This document shows, in pieces, positions 1 to 6,785 of a stretch of 23,128 nucleotides of DNA. Positions within the stretch are counted from its first letter, which is position 1; the number at the start of each line of letters is the position of its first letter. Source of the DNA: RGIG1828 sp045592485 (GTDB taxonomy: Bacteria > Bacillota > Clostridia > UMGS1810). A model generated the notes under the pieces. That model searched no databases. It saw only the letters and a program-made list of their open reading frames with translations, and was not told where the DNA came from. The stretch covers positions 1 to 23,128 of the forward strand of contig JAZNUS010000154.1 in assembly GCA_045592485.1 (NCBI GenBank). Reading direction: 5' to 3'. Made by a program: the position numbers and the translations under genes.

Positions 1-316
1 TGAAACCGTCTTTTTTTCTGTGTTTATTGAATTTTAATTGATTTTAAATCAGTTTTTAAAAAGCGTTTAAATAAATTTTAAAGCATCTTGTAATGCCCTT
101 GTTAAATTAATTGGCGGAAAGGAAATTTTTGAACTTTTAAAGTGAAATCACTTCCTTTTGAGTATTTAAGAGGTTTTGAGGGATATTTTTTAAATTTTAA
201 CAACCAAAATTAACACGCAAAGTGACAAAACATAAAATTTGGGTAATTTTTCACAAATAGTCAGTGTTTATGCATGTTTCAAGAGATGAATTTCTCGGCC
301 GAAAAAGGTGCCAAAT
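1..316. other. Gene-free AT-rich left end, possible phage terminus
   Basis: No credible gene is seen here. The stretch is AT-rich with many TTTTAAA-type runs, and contains a perfect 6-bp inverted repeat with 2-nt spacer at 140-153 (AAGTGA/TCACTT), with a related AAGTGA near 215-220. The first bases are TG, the dinucleotide that begins Mu-family ends, and the segment lies outside the lysogeny genes where Mu keeps its left attachment end and MuA binding sites. Reading it as the left terminus is inference: host DNA is not visible to the left, and I could not define a repeated MuA-binding consensus. No convincing terminator is seen for the lipoprotein gene that ends at 317. Confidence 0.35.
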
Positions 317-1318
317 TTACGAAATAGAAACAATATAACCGTTATTCGAGGTTGATAAGAAATATAAGATGTTATTTCTTTCTATGGATGTAAAATTAGA
401 ACCAGAATCTATACTTTCTTTTAACGATAGGCATAAATTACTATAGAGACTGCTTGCATCCATAACATCATTTTTTTCATCAAGTAGCGAAACCACGCTT
501 GTAAATATAAATTCATTAAACTCTGATTCAAAAGTGAGTTCTACACCTGTGATATCACCGGTTGTGGTCGGCAAATACTCGGAATATGCTAAGCGAAAAT
601 TATATTTAGGATATTCTTCTGTGTACACATATTTTGTGGTTACATCTGTAAAGGTTGACATCAATTCTTCCATTGCAATTCCAGTTAATTCAGTAAACGA
701 ATTGATAAATGTCTTAGCTGTAGTGGCGAACTTGCTGATTTTAACATTTGAAGCATCATCATTATCACTTAATTTATCACGGAATACCACATCAGAAGAA
801 TCATTTTTGTTAGCTTTTAAAACCGAAATGCGAGGGGCATCTTCCATAAAATAATTTAGCATATATTTTAAGCCATTTATCTTTACAGTTCCCACCCCGT
901 GGTCTCCGTCTTTTTGGCTTTCTTCTTTTTGCTTTTCAACTAAATCTTCATAGAGTTGAGCAACGCTTTCTTCTGTAAATGAGTTGTCTACAGATGTCGC
1001 CCATGCAGCGAACACATCAAGGTCAAAATTCTTCTTAAACACGATGCTTGTGGCCGACAGATTATGGGTAGTAGCATCCTCGTGGTAATCTACTTTTATG
1101 TTGTAGTTTTCCTTTGCATCGGCAAATGTTCCAATGTCTTGATTATCTTTGGTGGTTTCTGAAAGTGTATGTAATTTTATGCCAGATTTATCAACGAAAT
1201 TAGATATAAAATCTTTTCCGCTGATGCCGTCCTCTGCAATACTTCCGTTTTTAGTTCCTCCGCATCCGGTTGACAACAAAAAAATTAAAATCGCAAGAAT
1301 GAGTGATAATTTTTTCAT
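317..1318 (-). CDS. Two-repeat lipoprotein in lysogeny module
   Basis: Predicted 333-residue secreted lipoprotein. The N-terminus has two lysines, a hydrophobic stretch (about residues 5-17) and a lipobox-like STGC with Cys19 as the likely lipidated residue. The mature protein seems to be an internal duplication: residues 34-169 and 201-333 share the order of motifs, for example GKDFISNFVDKSGI against AKTFINSFTELTGI, and YNIKVDY against YNFRLAY. I do not recognise the family. A GGGGG-containing ribosome site precedes the ATG. It lies 53 nt behind the repressor on the same strand and is probably co-transcribed with it, so it should be expressed in the lysogen. That position fits a lysogenic conversion or superinfection exclusion protein (compare the Ltp lipoprotein of phage TP-J34, by position and lipidation only). 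Gene call is firm, function open. Confidence 0.8.
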   Translation of the reverse strand: MKKLSLILAILIFLLSTGCGGTKNGSIAEDGISGKDFISNFVDKSGIKLHTLSETTKDNQDIGTFADAKENYNIKVDYHEDATTHNLSATSIVFKKNFDLDVFAAWATSVDNSFTEESVAQLYEDLVEKQKEESQKDGDHGVGTVKINGLKYMLNYFMEDAPRISVLKANKNDSSDVVFRDKLSDNDDASNVKISKFATTAKTFINSFTELTGIAMEELMSTFTDVTTKYVYTEEYPKYNFRLAYSEYLPTTTGDITGVELTFESEFNEFIFTSVVSLLDEKNDVMDASSLYSNLCLSLKESIDSGSNFTSIERNNILYFLSTSNNGYIVSIS

Positions 1319-1371
1319 ATATACCCCCTATTTTCTTCTCCAAAAATCTGGAGTCGTGTATATTACATTGT

Positions 1372-1758
1372 CTATTCGTTTGAAGCTTCTTGTTTCAAAT
1401 CGTATTCGCTTTCGGAATACGATGGAAGTGTTTTGGCGTAAATGTCAGTAGCTCCAATGAGTTTGATTTTATCCCGGTCGTCGGAAAGTTTGTGCATGAT
1501 AGCTATGATTTCCTCATCGTTTTTATCAAACACATACGATGTCATTTTACCTGTTAATATGTAATCGGTAGATGTTTCAAACAATTTTGCAATTTCGGCT
1601 ACAACTCTAAAGTAAGAATTACTCTTGCCAGATTTCCAGTCTGTAATTGTTTGTTTGGTTATTTTTAGGTCACCGATTTCTGATAATTTAGCCGCAAAGC
1701 TTTCCTGAGTAAGCCCCGCATCATCGACTAAGTTCATTATTCTGTCAACAATAAGCAT
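1372..1758 (-). CDS. XRE-family phage repressor (CI-like)
   Basis: A 128-residue protein with an N-terminal Cro/CI-type helix-turn-helix at about residues 4-62, including LTQESFAAKL and the recognition-helix region TKQTITDWKSGKS, ending in the frequent STDYILTGK motif. The C-terminal half is acidic and has no visible S24 (LexA-type) protease signature, so RecA-driven self-cleavage is not expected. I chose the ATG at 1758 because AAGGTGG lies 7 nt upstream; a GTG at 1770 would overlap that ribosome site. It is divergent from the early operon, and two dyads (1772-1792 and 1806-1818) beside its start are likely its operators. By position it is the functional counterpart of the Mu c repressor, controlling lysogeny. 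Confidence 0.85.
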   Translation of the reverse strand: MLIVDRIMNLVDDAGLTQESFAAKLSEIGDLKITKQTITDWKSGKSNSYFRVVAEIAKLFETSTDYILTGKMTSYVFDKNDEEIIAIMHKLSDDRDKIKLIGATDIYAKTLPSYSESEYDLKQEASNE

Positions 1759-1771
1759 TGAAAACACCACC

Positions 1772-1792
1772 TTATAAGAAAAATTCTTATAA
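1772..1792. promoter_or_regulatory. Operator O1, perfect 9-bp dyad
   Basis: TTATAAGAA and TTCTTATAA are perfectly complementary arms separated by AAA. The site sits 14 nt before the repressor start codon, overlapping its leader or promoter, so binding there would suit autoregulation. It shares the core AAGAA-3 nt-TTCTT with the second dyad at 1806-1818, pointing to the same dimeric binder, presumably the repressor. Confidence 0.7.
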
Positions 1793-1797
1793 AAGTG

Positions 1798-1826
1798 TTG
1801 ACAGTAAGAATTTTTCTTGTTATAAT
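1798..1826 (+). promoter_or_regulatory. Early promoter, consensus sigma-A type
   Basis: TTGACA at 1798-1803, a 17-bp spacer and TATAAT at 1821-1826 match both consensus hexamers exactly. Transcription would start near 1833 and run into the early operon beginning at 1982. The spacer contains a repressor-type dyad, so bound repressor would exclude RNA polymerase directly. Confidence 0.85.
1806..1818. promoter_or_regulatory. Operator O2 in early-promoter spacer
   Basis: AAGAA-TTT-TTCTT forms a 5-bp dyad with a 3-nt spacer, the same core and spacing as O1, centred 33 bp downstream of the centre of O1 (about three helical turns). It lies between the -35 and -10 hexamers of the early promoter. Identity of the binder as the XRE repressor is inference. 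Confidence 0.65.
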
Positions 1827-1873
1827 ATGTATATGTTAATGTTTAAACAACAACAAAACAAGGCATAAGAAAC

Positions 1874-1913
1874 CATATGCTGCCGAAGTACTGCAGACTA
1901 TCGGCAACATATG
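1874..1913. promoter_or_regulatory. Leader inverted repeat in early 5' UTR
   Basis: Arms CATATGcTGCCGA (1874-1886) and TCGGCAaCATATG (1901-1913) pair at all but one position around a 14-nt loop containing the palindrome CTGCAG. It lies about 40 nt after the predicted early transcription start and 69 nt before the first early gene. It may act as an RNA hairpin or a second operator; there is no U-tract, so it is not a standard terminator. Confidence 0.6.
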
Positions 1914-1981
1914 AAAAAAGAAATCAACTTTATCTTATCACATTGTGAAAGGAAAAGCAAGAATTTTTTAGGAGGTATGAC

Positions 1982-2557
1982 ATGGAATTTAAAGTACATT
2001 TAAATGACGATGAAATGGCGTTTTTAAAGCAATTTGCCGAAAAACATAAAAACGGAGCTAAGGACAATGTCGGAACTGCGACACCGATTCATGTTGTGGA
2101 GAGGACACAAAAAGAATTTGTGCAATGCGAAGATGGTGATGTGTGGATAGATGCTGACAACGACTATGCCGAGTATAGCAAGCTTGATGCACTAATTGCA
2201 GAAAGAAAAAAACAAGGCAGTCAGCTTCCCTACTTTCACGAGGTCGATCTGGAATGGGTAGATGGAACACTTGTTACCAATGAAAATGAATATGTGGAAG
2301 CATATAATCTTAATATCTACAGAGGGAGATATGTTATATCCTTCCGTCCGGTTGCTTTCTTCTTCATTCTTGATGAAGCAAAACGATACAAAGACGGATA
2401 TCAAAAACACAACTGTGGCGACTGTAGGATATATACATATAGTTTAGGTTACAGCAACAACGGCGATTTACCCGTTTTCAGAGAGTTGCTTATGAAGATG
2501 GGAACTACTCTTTTGAAGGGTGAAGACGAAAACATAGAAAGCGAGGAATTACTATGA
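1982..2557 (+). CDS. Early protein of unknown function, 191 aa
   Basis: First gene of the early operon, with an excellent ribosome site (AGGAGG at 1970-1975, 6 nt before ATG). The protein is soluble and acidic, with no signal peptide or clear membrane segment. The first 25 residues are helical (VHLNDDEMAFLKQFAEKH), the middle is rich in Asp/Tyr, and a CGDC pair occurs near residue 146. I do not recognise the family. Its stop overlaps the next start (ATGA), so the two are translationally coupled. Immediate expression from the repressor-controlled promoter suggests a role in takeover, replication control or host interference; this is positional inference only. Confidence 0.7.
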   Translation: MEFKVHLNDDEMAFLKQFAEKHKNGAKDNVGTATPIHVVERTQKEFVQCEDGDVWIDADNDYAEYSKLDALIAERKKQGSQLPYFHEVDLEWVDGTLVTNENEYVEAYNLNIYRGRYVISFRPVAFFFILDEAKRYKDGYQKHNCGDCRIYTYSLGYSNNGDLPVFRELLMKMGTTLLKGEDENIESEELL

Positions 2558-2796
2558 CATATGAGTGTAAAATATGCGGCAAGATATGTAAAAATGTTTT
2601 CGAAGCTGCGTATCATGCGAGACTTGAACACAAAATGCAGCTTCCGAAGGCGGATTTTCAAAAAGCCTGGAACTATTATACAAGACATATTAGAGCGGGG
2701 ATAGTTACCGGGGCAGAGGTTTTGATGTATATGATAATAATTTTGCTTAAAGCAATATCTTTTCCCGGACATTTAATATATAGGAGGCTACAATGA
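2554..2796 (+). CDS. Small C2H2 zinc-finger protein with hydrophobic segment
   Basis: An 80-residue protein. Residues 5-26 form a C2H2-like zinc finger (C-x2-C, 12 residues, H-x4-H: CKICGK...YHARLEH). Residues about 52-74 (VTGAEVLMYMIIILLKAISFPG) are hydrophobic and could be a membrane helix, an unusual pairing. The start ATG overlaps the preceding stop (ATGA) and the stop overlaps the next ATG in the same way, showing a tightly coupled operon. Function is unknown; nucleic-acid or protein binding through the zinc finger is the obvious guess. Confidence 0.6.
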   Translation: MTYECKICGKICKNVFEAAYHARLEHKMQLPKADFQKAWNYYTRHIRAGIVTGAEVLMYMIIILLKAISFPGHLIYRRLQ

Positions 2797-3068
2797 TTTT
2801 TGATCTGCCTCGCATTATCAGCGACAGCAAATCCGGAAATATGGCTCTTTATACCGGAAGCACTGAAATTATGAGAGATGTATATTTCCAGGGACTCATA
2901 CATCAACTTGCAAAATTTCAAAAAGAATACGGAAGCATAAAAATGAGGTACAAGCCTCCCGGGATAATTGAAATTGATGGAAGGTTGATATATCTTGAAC
3001 TTTTCGACAGTCCCAAAAGAAAAGATGTTGTAAACGAAGAGCCTATATATAAATATATAGTTTGGTGA
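2793..3068 (+). CDS. Hypothetical early protein, 91 aa
   Basis: Starts at an ATG overlapping the previous stop, with AGGAGG at 2782-2787 as ribosome site. The 91-residue product is soluble with a C-terminal beta-rich portion (IKMRYKPPGIIEIDGRLIYLELFD). No cysteine motif, signal peptide or membrane segment is apparent, and I do not recognise a family. It is part of the coupled cluster of small genes between the early promoter and the transposase. Confidence 0.6.
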   Translation: MIFDLPRIISDSKSGNMALYTGSTEIMRDVYFQGLIHQLAKFQKEYGSIKMRYKPPGIIEIDGRLIYLELFDSPKRKDVVNEEPIYKYIVW

Positions 3069-3088
3069 TAATTGAAAGGAATGAAAAA

Positions 3089-3319
3089 ATGAACAGATAT
3101 AAAAATAGATTTGCTGTGCCGTTGGCTCAGCTCGGAATGAGACAGGTTGACTTATTGTATGAAATTCAGAAGCGCGGATATCCGCGTTTGAATCAGCAAC
3201 AGCTCAGTGCATATGCAAGGGGTGCGACGGTGGGTCCACAGGCTGATGCGGTGCTCAAGCTCGGCGATGCCATTATTGATGAATGGAAGAGCCAGAGAGG
3301 AAAGAGGCTTGCGCAATGA
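3089..3319 (+). CDS. Small helix-turn-helix protein, 76 aa
   Basis: I place the start at the ATG at 3089, 8 nt after GAAAGGA, rather than at an upstream TTG (3062) that lacks a ribosome site. Residues about 10-45 (VPLAQLGMRQVDLLYEIQKR, then LNQQQLSAYARG) look like an XRE-type helix-turn-helix in which a short beta or loop insertion precedes the recognition helix. Its size and position between the early promoter and the transposase match the Mu Ner regulator, which damps early transcription, but sequence similarity to Ner is not evident. It probably binds DNA; the target is unknown. Confidence 0.6.
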   Translation: MNRYKNRFAVPLAQLGMRQVDLLYEIQKRGYPRLNQQQLSAYARGATVGPQADAVLKLGDAIIDEWKSQRGKRLAQ

Positions 3320-3477
3320 GAGGAAAAAGACCTACATACAATCAAAAAAAGCGAATCAAGAAGCTCGGTCTGAACTATGAGAACTGGCTTGTAGTGAGAG
3401 ACAATGCCAATGAGTTTGTGCTGATGCACAGGCTCAGCGGAACAATCAAAAGAGCTTCGGCGGAATTGGCGAGGTGA
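3316..3477 (+). CDS. Small basic protein, DUF6906-like
   Basis: A 53-residue protein. I take the ATG at 3316, which overlaps the preceding stop (ATGA) and has an AGGAAAGAGG ribosome site; an in-frame ATG at 3283 would only add 11 residues inside the previous gene. The pattern GKRPTYNQKKRIKKLGLNYENWLVV followed by a short beta hairpin (FVLMHRLSGTIKRA) resembles small Firmicute phage proteins that I remember as DUF6906, function unknown. The stop lies 7 nt before the transposase start. Confidence 0.6.
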   Translation: MRGKRPTYNQKKRIKKLGLNYENWLVVRDNANEFVLMHRLSGTIKRASAELAR

Positions 3478-3484
3478 GGTAACA

Positions 3485-5434
3485 GTGACATATCTGACAA
3501 CAAGTGAAGTTGCAGAGCTTGCAGGGTGCAGTGACAGGAGAATAAAGCAAAAAGCGCAATGCGGCGAACTTGTTTTCGTTGAAGGCTTAAATGCAAATAA
3601 ACACAAGCAGTATATGTTCCCCTTAAGTAATCTACCCTCCAATATCAAACAAAAATATTATGCCCGACTTAAAGCTGAGACTGCTTCTCTTGCTCCTGCT
3701 CCTGCAAAAAAGCTTGAGAGTTTCAGTGAAAAGGAACGCGAGCAGATAAAGCTCTGGACGGACATTTTGGAGAGGTGGCAGAGTGCACGAAACTGTTGGA
3801 GTGGTAACAAGACGGACGCTGATGCGCACTTCATCAGCATGATTAAGCTCGAAAAAGGCGAGTTTTTCCCCATCAGCACCAAGACCTTGTATCGAAAATG
3901 GGAATCATACAAGTCGGGCGATTTGGAAGGACTTACGGAACGGCGTGGCGGTTCCAACAAAGGGAGCAGCTCTATTCCTCAAGATATTTGGGACTATTTT
4001 GTATTCCTCTATCTTGATGAACGACAGCTCCCGAAAAAGCAATGCTATGATTTGGCTCTGCAGTGGGCAAGTGAAAACTGCCCCGAATGTGTGCCCAACA
4101 TGCCGAGCTATGTGACATTTCTAAGACGGATTGAAAAAGAAATTCCCAAAGCGGTGGACATTGCAGGACGATTTGGTGACAAAGCTTGCGCCGACCGTGC
4201 TGCTCCCTACATAACGAGAATATATGACGCTCTGATGCCAAATGACTACTGGATAGCGGACAACCACACTCTTGATATCATTTCGAGATATGACGGTGGC
4301 GAGACAACGCACCGATTGCACTTGACCGCATTTATTGACGCACGGTCCGGGGTGATGGTGGGTTGGAACTTGACGGACAACCCATGCAGTTCGAGCACAA
4401 TACTTGCCTTACGAAAAGCGATACTCAGATTTGGTATTCCGAAAAAGGTATATTTTGATAATGGTTCCGAGTTTTTAACACACGATATTGCAGGCAGAGG
4501 ACACCGAAAGAAAAAAAGCCAGGAAGGAACTATTGAACCACCGCCTATATTTGCAAGACTTGGCATCGAAATGACAAATGCCATAGTTAAAAATGCAAAG
4601 GCGAAACCGATCGAGAGAACCTTCAACACATTTAAAGGCACAATAAGCAGGCTCTTTGAAACATTTTGCGGTGGTAATGTTCTGGAACGCCCGGAAAACC
4701 TTAAGCTTACACTTAAAAAAGGGAAAATACCGACAGACAAGAGTCTCAGTGCTCAGATTGACGAACTGATAGACGGTGTGTACAATGTGGGAGCATATGG
4801 CGGTCAGGTAACCAAGGACAAAGATAAGCGCCGCATTGATGTATGGAACGAATATATCGAAGCCATCAGAAAGCCTAAAAATGAGGATGATTTAAACTTA
4901 ATGCTGATGCGCAGCACAAGAGTTCAGACCGTGAAAAGAAATGGTGTGTGTCTCAATATTTCGGGTGAAAAGCTTGAATATTGGGATGAAAACACATGGA
5001 AGCTGCTTGGACAAAAGGTATATGTGAGATATGACCCGGAAGACTTAAATGAGGTCAGAATATATGAAGCCGAGACGGACAGGTTCATTTGTGTGTTGCC
5101 GCTTAGTCTTGAAACATCTATCCTTTTTGATGCAGAAGGTGAAGATATTGCGCTTGCTCAGCAAAAGGTGCGCAAAGCTCACAAAGCTATCAAAGCCAAC
5201 CTTAAGGAATACAAAACAAGGCTTCCTGCAGCACAGCGAATTGATATGCTTGATATGCAGCTCAGAAGAGCTCATAGCGGAAAAGCCGAGTTTGTCATCA
5301 AGCAACCCTCGGTGGTAGTTCCGGTACTTTCGGGCGAAGACTCTGAGCCACGGTTCAAGGCTGTGTCCGGAGAGAAGACAGCAGTAGTGATTGATATAAA
5401 CAAAATGAACAGAAATGCTCAGAAGAGGAGATGA
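3485..5434 (+). CDS. muA: MuA-type DDE transposase
   Basis: A 649-residue transposase, close to Mu A (663 aa), which cuts and joins the phage ends to target DNA in integration and replicative transposition. An N-terminal winged-helix DNA-binding domain (residues 1-60, TTSEVAELAGCSDRRIKQK) is followed by a second helical DNA-binding region (about 80-160). The RNase H-fold core carries the triad D259 (WIADNHTLD), D325 (VYFDNGSEF) and E377 (KPIERTFN), the same order and similar spacing as Mu A D269, D336 and E392. A beta-barrel-like region (about 480-550) and a charged C-terminal tail, where Mu A contacts MuB, follow. GTG at 3485 is chosen because GAGGTGAGG lies just upstream. All catalytic residues are present, so it is probably active. 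Confidence 0.95.
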   Translation: MTYLTTSEVAELAGCSDRRIKQKAQCGELVFVEGLNANKHKQYMFPLSNLPSNIKQKYYARLKAETASLAPAPAKKLESFSEKEREQIKLWTDILERWQSARNCWSGNKTDADAHFISMIKLEKGEFFPISTKTLYRKWESYKSGDLEGLTERRGGSNKGSSSIPQDIWDYFVFLYLDERQLPKKQCYDLALQWASENCPECVPNMPSYVTFLRRIEKEIPKAVDIAGRFGDKACADRAAPYITRIYDALMPNDYWIADNHTLDIISRYDGGETTHRLHLTAFIDARSGVMVGWNLTDNPCSSSTILALRKAILRFGIPKKVYFDNGSEFLTHDIAGRGHRKKKSQEGTIEPPPIFARLGIEMTNAIVKNAKAKPIERTFNTFKGTISRLFETFCGGNVLERPENLKLTLKKGKIPTDKSLSAQIDELIDGVYNVGAYGGQVTKDKDKRRIDVWNEYIEAIRKPKNEDDLNLMLMRSTRVQTVKRNGVCLNISGEKLEYWDENTWKLLGQKVYVRYDPEDLNEVRIYEAETDRFICVLPLSLETSILFDAEGEDIALAQQKVRKAHKAIKANLKEYKTRLPAAQRIDMLDMQLRRAHSGKAEFVIKQPSVVVPVLSGEDSEPRFKAVSGEKTAVVIDINKMNRNAQKRR

Positions 5435-5438
5435 ATAC

Positions 5439-5585
5439 ATGAAAGAATTTGATTTAAAGAAGCTCAGGAAGAAAAAAACGAGCAAGCTGACAATAGAAGA
5501 GGTTAATGCACTTGCCAGAGCTGAAAATTTGAGCTATGGAAAATACTGCGAAAAACATAATTTGTATGGAAACATGAAAGGGTGA
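5439..5585 (+). CDS. Small protein between muA and muB, 48 aa
   Basis: A short gene starting at ATG 5439, 4 nt after the transposase stop, with GAGGAG just upstream. It is Lys-rich at the N-terminus (EFDLKKLRKKKTSK) followed by one helical unit (LTIEEVNALARAENLSYGKYCEKH) of the kind seen in many tiny Firmicute phage proteins; LSYGKY is the recurring feature. Function unknown. The stop overlaps the beginning of the MuB reading frame, so it may couple the translation of the two transposition genes. Confidence 0.6.
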   Translation: MKEFDLKKLRKKKTSKLTIEEVNALARAENLSYGKYCEKHNLYGNMKG

Positions 5586-5590
5586 TGATA

Positions 5591-6517
5591 GTGGGAAAGT
5601 ATAGTTCAGAACAAAAAGAATTCATTCTAAAAAAACTGTTTGATTTCGCTGATGAAGTGGGAAGCATAAGTAAAACAAGTGAATTTACAGGAGTGTCAGC
5701 TTCCGTCATTTCTTCGCTCAGAAGCGGAAAATATAAGGGTGATGAAGATGGTATGTATGAAAAGCTTGAGGCATATTTTGCCGCAAGAGAAACTGCGGAG
5801 TTTGTTAAATCCGATACCGAAGAATATGTGCCGACATCGATCAGTGAAAATGTTTATGCCATAATTAAAAATTGTCAGCTCAAGGGGGGCCTGGCGATTG
5901 CGTCGGGCGATGCCGGAGTTGGTAAAACAAAAGGGGCTCAGAAGTTTGTTTCGGACAATCCGAATTTATCAATACTTGTGACCGCAAATCCGTGCCTCAA
6001 GGGTGTGAGAAGTATGCTTAAGATGCTTTGTGATAAGCTTGGTATATCAGAGAAATCAATAGATGAAATGTGGCTTGCTGTGGCAAATAAGCTTCGCGAC
6101 AAAATGGTTATTATAATTGATGAAGCACAGCATCTTCCGATAAAGACTATTGAAGCACTTAGGGCTCTGTCGGATTACTTTAACGATAAAGGTCAGACAC
6201 TCGGTATTGTCTTTGTTGGTAACAATGAAGCTGCATACAATTTCAGAGGTAGCAAAAGAGCTGATTTTGCTCAGATAATCAACCGAACCAAACAAAGCAG
6301 ACAGTATTATGCTTCTCAGATAACCGAAAAGGATATTGTAAAGCTCTTTCCTGCTCTGGCAGGGAAGTCGAATGAAATTGAATTTATGCTTGCAATAGCA
6401 CGAAGTAAACAGGCACTCAGAGGCGCCGCCAATCTCTACAGCAACGCATGTGATAATGAGAATACAAGCTATGAGGGACTTGTGGCAATGGCAAAGAGTA
6501 TGGAAATAGAAATTTAA
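5591..6517 (+). CDS. muB: MuB-type AAA+ ATPase, target DNA activator
   Basis: A 308-residue protein matching Mu B (312 aa), the ATP-dependent DNA-binding partner that captures target DNA, stimulates MuA and gives target immunity. The N-terminal 60 residues form a helix-turn-helix (GSISKTSEFTGVSASVISSLRSGKYKG). The AAA+ core shows Walker A GDAGVGKT (106-113), Walker B IIIDEAQH (174-181) and a sensor-1-like FVGNNE (208-213). I prefer GTG at 5591, 8 nt after AAAGGG; GTG 5582 and ATG 5585 sit on or next to that site and would add only 3 or 2 residues. It directly follows the small gene after muA, the standard A-B order of Mu-like phages. Confidence 0.92.
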   Translation: MGKYSSEQKEFILKKLFDFADEVGSISKTSEFTGVSASVISSLRSGKYKGDEDGMYEKLEAYFAARETAEFVKSDTEEYVPTSISENVYAIIKNCQLKGGLAIASGDAGVGKTKGAQKFVSDNPNLSILVTANPCLKGVRSMLKMLCDKLGISEKSIDEMWLAVANKLRDKMVIIIDEAQHLPIKTIEALRALSDYFNDKGQTLGIVFVGNNEAAYNFRGSKRADFAQIINRTKQSRQYYASQITEKDIVKLFPALAGKSNEIEFMLAIARSKQALRGAANLYSNACDNENTSYEGLVAMAKSMEIEI

Positions 6518-6536
6518 ACGGAAAGGAATTGAAAAT

Positions 6537-6785
6537 ATGCGTAAAATTATCAGAAAAACCACCAAAACAGGTGCTATAACTTTGACTAAAGATATCAGAC
6601 ATGATATCGGTCTCACAGTAGGACAGGCGGTGGATATTACCGTTAACGATGACAAATCTGTCACCATCCGGAAGCATGTTGCATCATGCTTCTGTTGCGG
6701 AAGTGTTGATAATGTTAAGGTGTTTAAAAACTATGAGATTTGCGAGAACTGCAGAAAGGAGCTGGCGGAAAATGAAACAATCTGA
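6537..6785 (+). CDS. AbrB/MazE-type DNA-binding protein with zinc knuckle
   Basis: An 82-residue protein with an N-terminal swapped-hairpin AbrB/SpoVT/MazE-like domain (residues 1-46; TGAITLTKDIRHDIGLTVGQAVDITV) and a C-terminal zinc-knuckle-like unit with C51-x2-C54 and C69-x2-C72. GGAAAGGAATT lies before the ATG. AbrB-like proteins dimerise and bind DNA as transition regulators or antitoxins; no toxin partner is adjacent, so a phage regulator is more likely. The stop overlaps the start of the next gene by 14 nt. Confidence 0.8.
   Translation: MRKIIRKTTKTGAITLTKDIRHDIGLTVGQAVDITVNDDKSVTIRKHVASCFCCGSVDNVKVFKNYEICENCRKELAENETI

Noticed and set aside
1911..1994. Small frame from ATG 1911 across the early leader
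   Set aside because: No ribosome site before the ATG, which is part of the inverted-repeat arm; the frame ends inside the first early gene.
4246..4740. 164-codon minus-strand frame inside the transposase catalytic core
   Set aside because: Shadow of conserved plus-strand codons; no start signal.
6056..6667. 203-codon minus-strand frame across muB and the AbrB-like gene
   Set aside because: It is antisense to two recognised genes and has no family pattern.
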